Shown one piece after another: positions 32,083 through 39,407 of a DNA stretch of 50,857 bases. The stretch is from contig CAZPZD010000012.1 of the NCBI GenBank assembly GCA_964590515.1, positions 1 through 50,857 of the forward strand, written 5' to 3'. How positions within the stretch are numbered: the first letter of the stretch is position 1; every line of letters starts with the position of its first letter. The notes under the pieces are model-generated. The model searched no databases. It saw only the letters and a list, made by a program, of their open reading frames with translations, and was not told the origin of the DNA. The DNA is from JADFRG01 sp964590515 (lineage in GTDB: Bacteria; Chloroflexota; Anaerolineae; Anaerolineales; E44-bin32). The translations under genes were made by a program, and so were the position numbers.

Positions 32083-32979
32083 CTAGGTTGCCTTGGCCAG
32101 CGCTTCTGCCCCGCCCGCAATATCGAGCATATCGTTGGTGATAGCCAGTTGGCGGGCTTTGTTGTATTCCAGCGTCAGGGCTGCGGAGAGATCGAGCGCG
32201 TTTTCCGTCGCACTCTGCATCGCCACCATCCGGGCGGCGTGTTCGCTAGCCTGCGACTCGAGTACCGCTTGATAAAGCTGCAGCTGGGTGAAGCGGACCA
32301 TGATGTGGTCGATCAGCGCTTCCTGAGCCGGTTCGTAAATGTAGCTTGCCGGAGGACTTCCGGGGTGGTCTTCGAACGCCTGCACCCTGGCCTCGGTTTG
32401 TCCAATCTCAAGCGGAAGCAGCTGCTTGCTGGTCGGCTGCTGGCGCATCAGGTTGATGAAGTCGGTGTAGACCAGATGAACCTGGTCGACTGCCCGGGAA
32501 CGAAATTCATCGATCGCAAGGATCCCGATTGAGCTGACGTCGGCGTAATCGGGCTCGGCCGGCAGCCGGGTGAATTCAGCCCGCAGGTCTTTGCCGAGTC
32601 GGTGCAAGACATCCCGCCCCTTACGCCCCACCGCGACGTAACTGATCGGCTGCGGCCAGTCGCGAAACTTCTCTAGGGTAAAGCGGATTACATTGCTGTT
32701 GTAGGCGCCGGCCAGTCCGCGGTCGCTGGTAATTAGCACCACCAGCACTCGCTCCACCGACGCTCGGGCTGCGAGCAAAGGATGCAGATGCTCGCCTTCC
32801 GGAACGTAGGAAAGATGCTGCAGGATCTCCCAGGCCTTGCGGGCGTACGGGCGGGTCCGCAGCACTGCTTCCTGGGCCTTCCTCACCCGGCTGGCGCTGA
32901 TGGTTTGCAAGGCCCGGGTGACCTGGGCGATATTCTTGACGCTGCGGATTCGCAGCCGAACTTCGCGGGCCGAAGCCAT
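32083..32979 (-). CDS. atpG: ATP synthase F1 subunit gamma
   Basis: A 298-residue central stalk subunit. The N-terminal helix (REVRLRIRSVKNIAQVTRAL), the ITSDRGLAGAYN core and the C-terminal LEYNKARQLAITNDMLDIAGGAEAL are all typical. It rotates inside the alpha/beta ring. It is nine bases after atpA. Confidence 0.97.
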   Translation of the reverse strand: MASAREVRLRIRSVKNIAQVTRALQTISASRVRKAQEAVLRTRPYARKAWEILQHLSYVPEGEHLHPLLAARASVERVLVVLITSDRGLAGAYNSNVIRFTLEKFRDWPQPISYVAVGRKGRDVLHRLGKDLRAEFTRLPAEPDYADVSSIGILAIDEFRSRAVDQVHLVYTDFINLMRQQPTSKQLLPLEIGQTEARVQAFEDHPGSPPASYIYEPAQEALIDHIMVRFTQLQLYQAVLESQASEHAARMVAMQSATENALDLSAALTLEYNKARQLAITNDMLDIAGGAEALAKAT

Positions 32980-32988
32980 GGCCTCGGT

Positions 32989-34650
32989 TTAGCCTCGCCA
33001 GGCCTTATTGAAGGTGTCGAGCAAGCCCCTCAGGCTCGATTCAAGCTCAGGGGTGATCTGGCGCCGGGCGGCCAGCTCCTGGAGCAGAGCTGGATGGGCG
33101 GACTCGACGTGCCGTACGAGAGCCGTTTCCCAAGCCCGCACTTGATCAAGCGGAATCTTGTCTCCAAAACCTTTCGTACCGGCAAAGATCACCACGATCT
33201 GTTGGGCGAGCTCCAAGGGTACATACTGGGGCTGCTTCAGGATCTCCTGCAGGCGCTGGCCGCGGGCGAGCTGGGACTGGGTGGCCTTGTCCAGGTCGGA
33301 CCCGAATTGAGCAAAAGCGGCGACCTCTCGGTAGGCCGCCATGTCCAGCCGCAACCCTCCGGCCACCTGTTTCATGGCCTTGGTCTGCGCATCCCCCCCT
33401 ACCCGCGACACCGAGAGACCCACGTTGATCGCGGGTCGGATGCCGGCGTTGAACAGATCGCTCTCCAAGTAGATTTGTCCATCGGTAATGGAGATCACGT
33501 TGGTTGGGATGTAGGCGGAAACGTCGCCGAGCAGGGTTTCAATGATCGGAAGCGCAGTGAGCGAACCTCCGGATCCTCTCTCCTTGACGACCTTAAGCCG
33601 CTCTCCATCCGGCCTGGCTTTGAGGACGGTCTCGGCGTCGTGAAGCGCGAGCGGCCCGCCGAAAACTTTTCCGTCGACCCCGTCCTTTGCGTCGGCCTCG
33701 CCCTCGAATTTCGAAGGCACCAGCACATAGCGATTGGCCAGCCGCATCGCCCGCTCCAGAAGCCGACTGTGGAGATAGAACACGTCGCCCGGATAAGCTT
33801 CCCGGCCCGGGGGCCGCCGGAGCAGCAGCGACACCTGTCGATAGGCCCAGGCATGCTTCGAGAGGTCATCGTAGACGATCAGCGCATCCTGGCCGCGCCC
33901 GGCGAAGTACTCGCCCATGGCGCAGCCAGCGTAGGGCGCGATGTACTGCAGCGCAGCCGGCTCATCGGCGGCCGCGACGAGCACGACCGTGTGCTCCATC
34001 GCCCCGAACCGCTCGAGAGTCGCCACCGTGCGGGCAATCGCGGCCCGCTTCTGCCCGATTGCCACGTAGATGCAGATGAGGTCTTTGCCGCGTTGGTTGA
34101 TGAGCGTGTCGATGGCCAGCGCAGTCTTGCCGGTCTGGCGATCTCCAATGATCAACTCGCGCTGGCCGCGTCCGATCGGGATCATCGAATCGATCGCCTT
34201 GATTCCGGTCTGCACCGGAGTATCAACGTCTTTCCGCTCGACTACCCCGGGAGCGATGCGTTCGATCGGCTGATAGCTGTCGAACTGGATCGGACCCTTC
34301 CCGTCGACCGGCTCACCCAGGGCATTCACCACCCGGCCGATCACGCCCTCCCCCACCGGCACCGAGGCGATGCGGCCGGTGCTGTAGACCGTCATCCCCT
34401 CTTCGACGCCGGCGTATTCCCCCATAATGATCACGCCGACCGCGGCCCTCTCCAGATTGAAGGCGATCCCGTTGACCCCGTTCTCAAACTGCACCAGCTC
34501 CTGGGCGCTGACCGCGGTCAGCCCGCTGACCCGGGCGATCCCGTCACCGGCTTCCATCGTGGTACCGACATCGTGCAGCTCGATACCGGGAGAGAACTCG
34601 GCTATCTGCTTGTGAAGTTCAGCCGACAAGTTGTCAACGAAGTCGGACAT
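32989..34650 (-). CDS. atpA: ATP synthase F1 subunit alpha with an expanded loop
   Basis: A 553-residue non-catalytic nucleotide-binding subunit. The P-loop is GDRQTGKT (residues 169-176); VGLSVSRVGG is the signature near the C-terminal domain. Between SRLLERA and GGSLTALPIIET (about residues 302-360) there is a loop of about 55 residues, where many homologues have about 10 and E. coli about 20. This accounts for the length above the usual 500-515. The ATG has GGGGAGG four bases upstream. It is the first gene of atpA-atpG-atpD-atpC-mreB; atpB, atpE, atpF and atpH are not upstream, where proC is found instead. Confidence 0.97.
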   Translation of the reverse strand: MSDFVDNLSAELHKQIAEFSPGIELHDVGTTMEAGDGIARVSGLTAVSAQELVQFENGVNGIAFNLERAAVGVIIMGEYAGVEEGMTVYSTGRIASVPVGEGVIGRVVNALGEPVDGKGPIQFDSYQPIERIAPGVVERKDVDTPVQTGIKAIDSMIPIGRGQRELIIGDRQTGKTALAIDTLINQRGKDLICIYVAIGQKRAAIARTVATLERFGAMEHTVVLVAAADEPAALQYIAPYAGCAMGEYFAGRGQDALIVYDDLSKHAWAYRQVSLLLRRPPGREAYPGDVFYLHSRLLERAMRLANRYVLVPSKFEGEADAKDGVDGKVFGGPLALHDAETVLKARPDGERLKVVKERGSGGSLTALPIIETLLGDVSAYIPTNVISITDGQIYLESDLFNAGIRPAINVGLSVSRVGGDAQTKAMKQVAGGLRLDMAAYREVAAFAQFGSDLDKATQSQLARGQRLQEILKQPQYVPLELAQQIVVIFAGTKGFGDKIPLDQVRAWETALVRHVESAHPALLQELAARRQITPELESSLRGLLDTFNKAWRG

Positions 34651-34665
34651 TCCGCCTCCCCGCTC

Positions 34666-34711
34666 GTGAAACAGTGTACTGTGTTTGGGCAGCGTTTGTC
34701 CACAGTTTCAC
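34666..34711 (-). repeat. Inverted repeat bracketing the atpA promoter
   Basis: On the minus strand GTGAAACTGTG and CACTGTTTCAC are inverted repeats of 11 bases with one mismatch, spaced by 24 bases. The candidate -35 and -10 boxes sit at the inner edges of the arms, as expected for an operator that loops or holds a repressor tetramer, or for cooperating dimers. Confidence 0.55.
34673..34702 (-). promoter_or_regulatory. Candidate promoter of the ATP synthase operon
   Basis: TGGACA (34697-34702) and TACACT (34673-34678) on the minus strand are 18 bases apart. Transcription would start near 34666 with a leader of about 16 bases that includes the GGGGAGG site. The -35 matches five of six bases and the -10 four of six. 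Confidence 0.5.
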
Positions 34712-34713
34712 AA
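34696..34713. promoter_or_regulatory. Rex-like operator over the atpA -35 box
   Basis: Read on the plus strand, TTGTCCACAGTTTCACAA matches the Rex consensus TTGTGAAnnnnTTCACAA at 12 of 14 defined positions; one half is perfect. It covers the candidate -35 box. A third half-site (TTTCACGA on the minus strand) lies across the -10. rex itself is in this window. Confidence 0.6.
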
Positions 34714-34780
34714 TCGCGCCCCGGTATTGGAGTGTGAGTCGATCGGGTGGCTCGCAGAATTCGTGCGCCGCCTGCCTCGG

Positions 34781-35629
34781 TCACTCCGTCCCGCGGCGGC
34801 TCCCGCGCTTGCCACCCTTCCCCAATTCGACCGACCGTTCGTAGGCGGCCCAGATGGCGCGGGCCAGCGCGGTGCGAAAGCCGGCCTTCTCGAGGTAATA
34901 CAAGGCCTCGGCCGAGGTGCCGCCGGGTGAGGTCACTTGATTGCGCAGGCGGGCCGGATGGCTTGGGGAGGCCTCGTAGAAAAGGAGCGAGCCGCGAATC
35001 GTCTCGCGCACGAGTTGCTCGGCGATTCGGCGCGGAAATCCCAGGTGCACCCCCGCGTCGATCATCGCCTCCATGAAAAGGTAGACGTAGGCCGGGCCCG
35101 TGCCCGATAGTGCGGTCGCCATATCGAGGTAGTCTTCATCGTCCACCTCGATTTCCTCGCCGAGGGCGCTGAGAACCGATCGGGCCAGCTCGCGCTGAGT
35201 CGCGCTGACTTCAGTCGTAGCGGTCCAAACCGTAATTCCCGCCCCAACTTGGGCCGGCGTATTCGGCATGGCTCGGATGACCGAGCGGTGCTGCAGCCCG
35301 TCGATCAGGGAGCTCAGCGTTGCGCCGGCAACGATCGAGAGCACCAGCGCCGGATCCGGAATCTCAGATTTGAGCCCCTGCAGGACCTCCGACAAAGTCT
35401 GGGGCTTCACGGTGAGGATTACCAAATCAGCCCCCTGCACCGCTTGCCGGTTGACGGTCATCGTCTGGATCTGATAGCGCTCGCTGAGCTGTTTGAGCCG
35501 CTCTGCCCGCGGGCCGCTCATCCGCACCGATCCCGGGCTCAATCCCCCCCGTTCAAGCAGCCGGGCCAGGATAGCCTCCGCCATCACACCGGGCCCGATG
35601 AAAGCGAGTGAGGGTTGGTTGCTCATCAT
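34781..35629 (-). CDS. proC: Pyrroline-5-carboxylate reductase
   Basis: A 282-residue NAD(P)H enzyme for the last step of proline synthesis. The Rossmann motif is LAFIGPGVMAEAIL, followed by RAMPNTPAQVGAG and the C-terminal signature around LSGTGPAYVYLFMEAMIDAGV. The start ATGATG overlaps the ruvA stop codon (ATGA), so proC is coupled to the ruvC-ruvA genes. Length is normal. It ends about 130 bases before atpA on the same strand. Confidence 0.95.
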   Translation of the reverse strand: MMSNQPSLAFIGPGVMAEAILARLLERGGLSPGSVRMSGPRAERLKQLSERYQIQTMTVNRQAVQGADLVILTVKPQTLSEVLQGLKSEIPDPALVLSIVAGATLSSLIDGLQHRSVIRAMPNTPAQVGAGITVWTATTEVSATQRELARSVLSALGEEIEVDDEDYLDMATALSGTGPAYVYLFMEAMIDAGVHLGFPRRIAEQLVRETIRGSLLFYEASPSHPARLRNQVTSPGGTSAEALYYLEKAGFRTALARAIWAAYERSVELGKGGKRGSRRGTE

Positions 35630-36204
35630 GGCCGGGCGAAGTACTGCAGGGCGAGTTTGATCCGTTCTTCGACGTCGTCGTTCGATCCGACTTCCAGCGA
35701 TTGAACGGCCGACTGAGCCTCGACCATACTGTAGCCCAACGCGGTCAGTACCGAGAGCACCTCGTTGTCCGGCTGGCCGACCCCGGACCCCGCCGTCGCC
35801 AGCGGGGCGATCCGATCTTTCAAATGGAAGATGATCTTCTCGGCGGTCTTCTTGCCGATCCCCGGGACCCGCACCAGCGCCTCGACCTGGTTGCCGGTGA
35901 CCGCCTGCCGCAGGCTGTCGATCGAAAGGGTCGACAGCACTGCCAGTGCAATCCGCGGCCCGATCCCCGTCACCTGCAGCAACTCCAAAAAGATTCCCCG
36001 CTCTTCCAGGCTGCTGAAGCCGAAGAGGCGCAGGGCGTCCTGCCTGACTATAAGATAGGTGTGCAGAAAGAGCGGCTTCCCGATCCCGGCGACCCGCTCG
36101 ATCACTGAGCTCGGGGCCGCGACATGCAGCCCAACCCCGCCGACTTCCAGCACCAGCGAGTCCTCCGTGACGGCCTGAACGATTCCGCGCAGCGAGGAAA
36201 TCAT
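35626..36204 (-). CDS. ruvA: Holliday junction helicase subunit RuvA
   Basis: A 192-residue DNA-binding subunit. The start MISSLRGIVQAVTEDSLVLEVGGVGL and the two helix-hairpin-helix motifs TGIGPRIALAVLSTL and VPGIGKKTAEKIIFHL are clear; the C-terminal domain III (ALGYSMVEAQSAVQSLE) would contact RuvB. It forms the tetramer that holds Holliday junctions. The ATG at 36204 is chosen because the protein then begins at the conserved position. ruvB is not adjacent: proC follows instead. Confidence 0.95.
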   Translation of the reverse strand: MISSLRGIVQAVTEDSLVLEVGGVGLHVAAPSSVIERVAGIGKPLFLHTYLIVRQDALRLFGFSSLEERGIFLELLQVTGIGPRIALAVLSTLSIDSLRQAVTGNQVEALVRVPGIGKKTAEKIIFHLKDRIAPLATAGSGVGQPDNEVLSVLTALGYSMVEAQSAVQSLEVGSNDDVEERIKLALQYFARP

Positions 36205-36211
36205 AGGTGGA

Positions 36212-36712
36212 TCACAGCTCGGCTTCCAGCCGACCGCCGATCGGCATCGAGTGAACATGGCAGATTGCCACCGCCAACGCATCCGCCGCGTCGTCGGGAC
36301 TTGGGCGCTCCGACAACCCCAGCACGGCTTTCACCATCTCCTGCACCTGGCGTTTCTCTGCCCGGCCATATCCGCAAATGGCCTGCTTGACTTCAAGGGG
36401 CGAGTACTCTTTTATCGGAATTCCGGCTTTCGCCAGAGCGAGCAGCGCGATCCCGGATGCCTGTCCGACACTCAAGGCGGTATTCACATGCTCGCGCAAG
36501 AAGAGCCTTTCCACGGCGCCCCCATCCGGGCGGTGCTGAGCCAGCAGGTCGCCGAGTCGATTTGAGATTTCAAGCAGCCGATTGGGGAGAGGGAGTTCGG
36601 GGCTGGTGTGGATCACCCCGAAATCTACTGCGACTAGCGATCCGTTCTCGACCTGCCGTACGATCCCGTAGCCCGTGCGGGCCGTCCCTGGGTCGATGCC
36701 GATGATCAGCAT
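36212..36712 (-). CDS. ruvC: Holliday junction resolvase RuvC
   Basis: A 166-residue endonuclease that cuts Holliday junctions. The acidic active site is visible as IGIDPGTARTGYG (first Asp), VERLF (Glu), and SPDDAADALAVA (last Asp pair). The ATG 36712 gives the usual short N-terminus; a GTG at 36733, directly after the yebC stop, would add seven residues. Order yebC-ruvC-ruvA is common. Confidence 0.95.
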   Translation of the reverse strand: MLIIGIDPGTARTGYGIVRQVENGSLVAVDFGVIHTSPELPLPNRLLEISNRLGDLLAQHRPDGGAVERLFLREHVNTALSVGQASGIALLALAKAGIPIKEYSPLEVKQAICGYGRAEKRQVQEMVKAVLGLSERPSPDDAADALAVAICHVHSMPIGGRLEAEL

Positions 36713-36733
36713 GCCGGCGGCAGGTCTCGCCAC

Positions 36734-37489
36734 TCAGGCGGGTTCAATCAACGCGACGGCCTCTTCGGTCACGTCCAGGTTCGTGTACACCCCCTGAACG
36801 TCGTCCCCCTCTTCCAAGGCTTCGACCATCCGCATGATCTGCAGAGTATCGCCGGGCGGCAGGGTCACGAGCGAGTTCGGCATCATACGCAGACTGGCCT
36901 CGCTCGGCTTGATTCCCATAGCCTTGAGCCGATCGCTGATCGCCCTGAATGCGGCTACCGGGGCCTGAATCTCGATCTCCTCCGGGCCGATGATCACATC
37001 CTCCGCACCAGCTTCCACCGCGGCTTCGAAGAGCTTGTCTTGGTCCAGGCCGGCGGCCGGCACCGCAAAATAGCCTATCCGCTTGAACTGCCAGGACACC
37101 GCGCCGGCCTCCGCCAGGTTGCCGCCGTACTTGGTGACGTTGTGGCGCAGCTCGGCGATGCTCCGATTCCGGTTGTCGGTGACCATCTCGATCAGCAGAG
37201 CAACCCCATGCGGTGCGAAGGCCTCATAGGTGACTTGCTCGAAAGCAGTTCCCTCTTTGTCCTCACCGGTGCCGCGCCGGATCGCCCGCTCAATGTTGTC
37301 CTTGGGCATGTTGGCCATCCGGGCCCGATCCGCGGCCAGCCGCAAGCCGAAGTTGCTTTCCGGATCTCCACCGCCCTCGCGGGCCGCGATGGAGATCTCG
37401 CGCGCCAACCGGGTGAAAAGGCTGCCGCGCCGAGCGTCGTTGGCTTCCTTCTTTCGTTTGATCGTGGACCATTTTGAGTGTCCGGACAT
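36734..37489 (-). CDS. yebC: YebC/PmpR family translation or transcription factor
   Basis: A 251-residue protein with the family start MSGHSKWSTIKRKKEANDARRG, the ARMANMPKDNIERAIRRG segment and the EDVQ-type C-terminus (GDDVQGVYTNLDV). YebC-like proteins have been described both as transcription regulators and as factors that help ribosomes through difficult sequences such as polyproline; the second would suit this genome with its Pro-rich proteins, though that is speculation. It leads the yebC-ruvC-ruvA-proC operon and has its own promoter. Confidence 0.94.
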   Translation of the reverse strand: MSGHSKWSTIKRKKEANDARRGSLFTRLAREISIAAREGGGDPESNFGLRLAADRARMANMPKDNIERAIRRGTGEDKEGTAFEQVTYEAFAPHGVALLIEMVTDNRNRSIAELRHNVTKYGGNLAEAGAVSWQFKRIGYFAVPAAGLDQDKLFEAAVEAGAEDVIIGPEEIEIQAPVAAFRAISDRLKAMGIKPSEASLRMMPNSLVTLPPGDTLQIMRMVEALEEGDDVQGVYTNLDVTEEAVALIEPA

Positions 37490-37531
37490 AGCCTTGCCTT
37501 CTAACCGGAAGAGGATTCCGCAGGCCACTCG

Positions 37532-37560
37532 ATTATACCAACCGGGCTCACAGCCTCCAA
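37532..37560 (-). promoter_or_regulatory. Promoter of the yebC-ruvC-ruvA-proC operon
   Basis: On the minus strand TTGGAG (37555-37560) and TATAAT (37532-37537) are 17 bases apart, and the -10 has a TG extension (TGGTATAAT). The leader would be about 36 bases. The DUF72 gene ends just upstream. Confidence 0.6.
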
Positions 37561-37576
37561 ATCGAGGCGCAGGCGG

Positions 37577-38347
37577 TCAACGGGCTGCACCCAGCAGTTC
37601 CCGCAGCTTGCGGATGGTCTCCACACTCTGGCCGCGGTAGTGGTTGTTGGCGTAGACCAATACGACTTCGCTCTCGGATTCCAACTCCCGGATCTTCGGG
37701 ACCCACTCGCCCAGCTCGCGCTCGGAATAGGTGTAGTCGTACCGTTCCCAGGCGTGTTCATGCTCCCACCACTTTCCGGCGTTGCGGCCGTGGAACCGCA
37801 CATAGGCCAGCGGACCGGTTACGACGGCCAGCGCCGGCATCAGCCCGGGCAGGTTCGGTTCATCGACCGAGCAATACCCCAACCCCAAGCCCGACAGCTG
37901 GGCGAAAGTCTGATCGGAGACCCAGGCTCGGTCCCGGAGCTCCACCACGACCGGGAGCCCCGCCAGTCCCTCGGCTAGCCGCCCCAGATAGGCCCGGTTC
38001 TCGGGGCTCGGATGAAACGAGTGAGGGAATTGGGCGAGAATGCAGGCAAGCTTGCCCGAATCGATGAGCGGGCCTATCCCAGACCGGAAGCCTGGGAAGT
38101 CCGGTGCGCCACGCTCGTGGGTGAGTTCGCGGTTGGCCTTCACCGAGAACGTGAATTCGGGTGGCGTGCGCTCCACCCACCCGGCCACGGTCTTCTGCCC
38201 CGGCACTCGATAAAACGTGACGTTGAGTTCAACGCTGCTGAATTCTTTGGCGTAATGGGCAAGCCACTCCCGGCGCGGCAGATCCGCCGGGTAGACCGGG
38301 CCAACCCAGTCGTCATAAGAGAACCCGGAAGTTCCAAACCGAATCAC
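37577..38347 (-). CDS. DUF72 (YecE-like) protein
   Basis: A 256-residue TIM-barrel-like protein of the DUF72 family, recognised by IRFGTSGFSYDDWVGPVYP at the N-terminus, the FYRVPGQKTVAGW and FTFSVKANRELTH segments, and YVRFHGRN with YANNHYRGQS near the C-terminus. The biochemical function of the family is not settled. Its start overlaps the end of the alcohol dehydrogenase gene by four bases (ATGA), so the two are cotranscribed. Confidence 0.92.
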   Translation of the reverse strand: MIRFGTSGFSYDDWVGPVYPADLPRREWLAHYAKEFSSVELNVTFYRVPGQKTVAGWVERTPPEFTFSVKANRELTHERGAPDFPGFRSGIGPLIDSGKLACILAQFPHSFHPSPENRAYLGRLAEGLAGLPVVVELRDRAWVSDQTFAQLSGLGLGYCSVDEPNLPGLMPALAVVTGPLAYVRFHGRNAGKWWEHEHAWERYDYTYSERELGEWVPKIRELESESEVVLVYANNHYRGQSVETIRKLRELLGAAR

Positions 38348-39339
38348 GGGATCAAGACTCCCGCGCCTTCGATTCTGGCGGCCTTGAGGTCCTGCAGCGC
38401 CTGGTTGGCCTGTTCGAGTCCGTAGAGCTTGATCCGAGGCCGAATTGGGATGGCCGCGGCGAGCTTTAGGAATTCCACACCGTCCTGGTAGGTGGCATTG
38501 GCTACGCTGCGGAGGGTCCGCTCCCGATCGATCAGCCGATAGGGCAACTCGGGTATCGGACTCATATGGATCGCGTTGGTAGCCAGAGTCCCACCGCTGC
38601 GGAGCTTGGCCAGCATTGCAGGAACGAGCGAACCCACCGGCGCGAAGATTACCGCCCGGTCGAGCAGGCTCGGCGGCTCGTCATCGACCCCACCCACCCA
38701 GGCCGCCCCGAGCTCGGTCGCCAGCTCCCGATGGCCGGAGCCGCGGGTGAAGACGTAGACCTCACAGCCCCAGTGTCTCGCCACCTGCAGAGCCAGATGC
38801 GCGCTGGCTCCGAAACCGACCAGGCCAATCCGCTCGCCGGGTTGCAGGTCGGCCTTCCGAAGAGACCGGTAGCCCACGATTCCGGCGCACAGCAGGGGGG
38901 CCGCTTGCTGATCCTGGATACCCGCCGGGAGGTGCAGCGCGTAGTCGGCATTCGCCAGCACGAGGTCGGCGTACCCACCGTCGACATCGAAGCCGGTGAA
39001 GCTGGCTTGCTCGCAGAGGTTTTCCTCTCCCCGTCGACAGAACTCGCACTCTCTGCAGGCGCTGTGCAGCCAGGGGATTCCGGCCCGCTCGCCCAGAGCC
39101 CAACCGTGCACCCCTTCCCCGAGCCCGGCTACCACGCCGACCACTTGATGCCCAGGCGTAACCGGGAACCGCGGCGGCTTGATGTCGCCCTCGGCCAGAT
39201 GCAGATCGGTGTGACAGACCCCGCAGGCTTTCACCCTCAGCAGCACTTGGCCGGGGCCCGGCCGGGGATCCGGCCGCTCAGCTAACCGAAGGGGCGAGTC
39301 GCCGATCGGCGCGGCTCGTTCCAGGCGTTGGGCTCTCAT
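38344..39339 (-). CDS. Zinc-dependent alcohol dehydrogenase
   Basis: A 331-residue medium-chain dehydrogenase. Catalytic zinc ligands are in CGVCHTDLH and GHQVVG; the structural zinc site has four cysteines in CRECEFCRRGEENLC. The nucleotide-binding motif is GLVGFGASAHLALQVA, with no Asp at the end of the second strand visible, so NADP or NAD preference is open. Substrate is unknown. It is divergent from the GAF kinase and coupled to the DUF72 gene. Confidence 0.93.
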   Translation of the reverse strand: MRAQRLERAAPIGDSPLRLAERPDPRPGPGQVLLRVKACGVCHTDLHLAEGDIKPPRFPVTPGHQVVGVVAGLGEGVHGWALGERAGIPWLHSACRECEFCRRGEENLCEQASFTGFDVDGGYADLVLANADYALHLPAGIQDQQAAPLLCAGIVGYRSLRKADLQPGERIGLVGFGASAHLALQVARHWGCEVYVFTRGSGHRELATELGAAWVGGVDDEPPSLLDRAVIFAPVGSLVPAMLAKLRSGGTLATNAIHMSPIPELPYRLIDRERTLRSVANATYQDGVEFLKLAAAIPIRPRIKLYGLEQANQALQDLKAARIEGAGVLIP

Positions 39340-39388
39340 CGCAAGCTCTTTAGCAGACCCTCTTCCTAGAAGGCCCGAAACCTGGCTA

Positions 39389-39397
39389 TGCTAGAAT
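39389..39397 (+). promoter_or_regulatory. Extended -10 promoter element of the GAF kinase gene
   Basis: TGCTAGAAT is an extended -10 ending ten bases before the ATG at 39408. The transcript would start near 39404, after the GAGG ribosome site at 39399-39402, so the message may be nearly leaderless. No -35 is seen. Confidence 0.4.
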
Positions 39398-39407
39398 CGA
39401 GGCAGCG

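Noticed and set aside
34609..34628. Another TTGTGAA sequence near the atpA start codon considered as a second Rex site
   Set aside because: It lies in coding sequence and the second half does not match at the required spacing.
32782..34737. Plus-strand open frame of 651 codons opposite atpA and atpG
   Set aside because: It is antisense to two certain genes, has no recognisable domain, and is explained by high GC at third codon positions.
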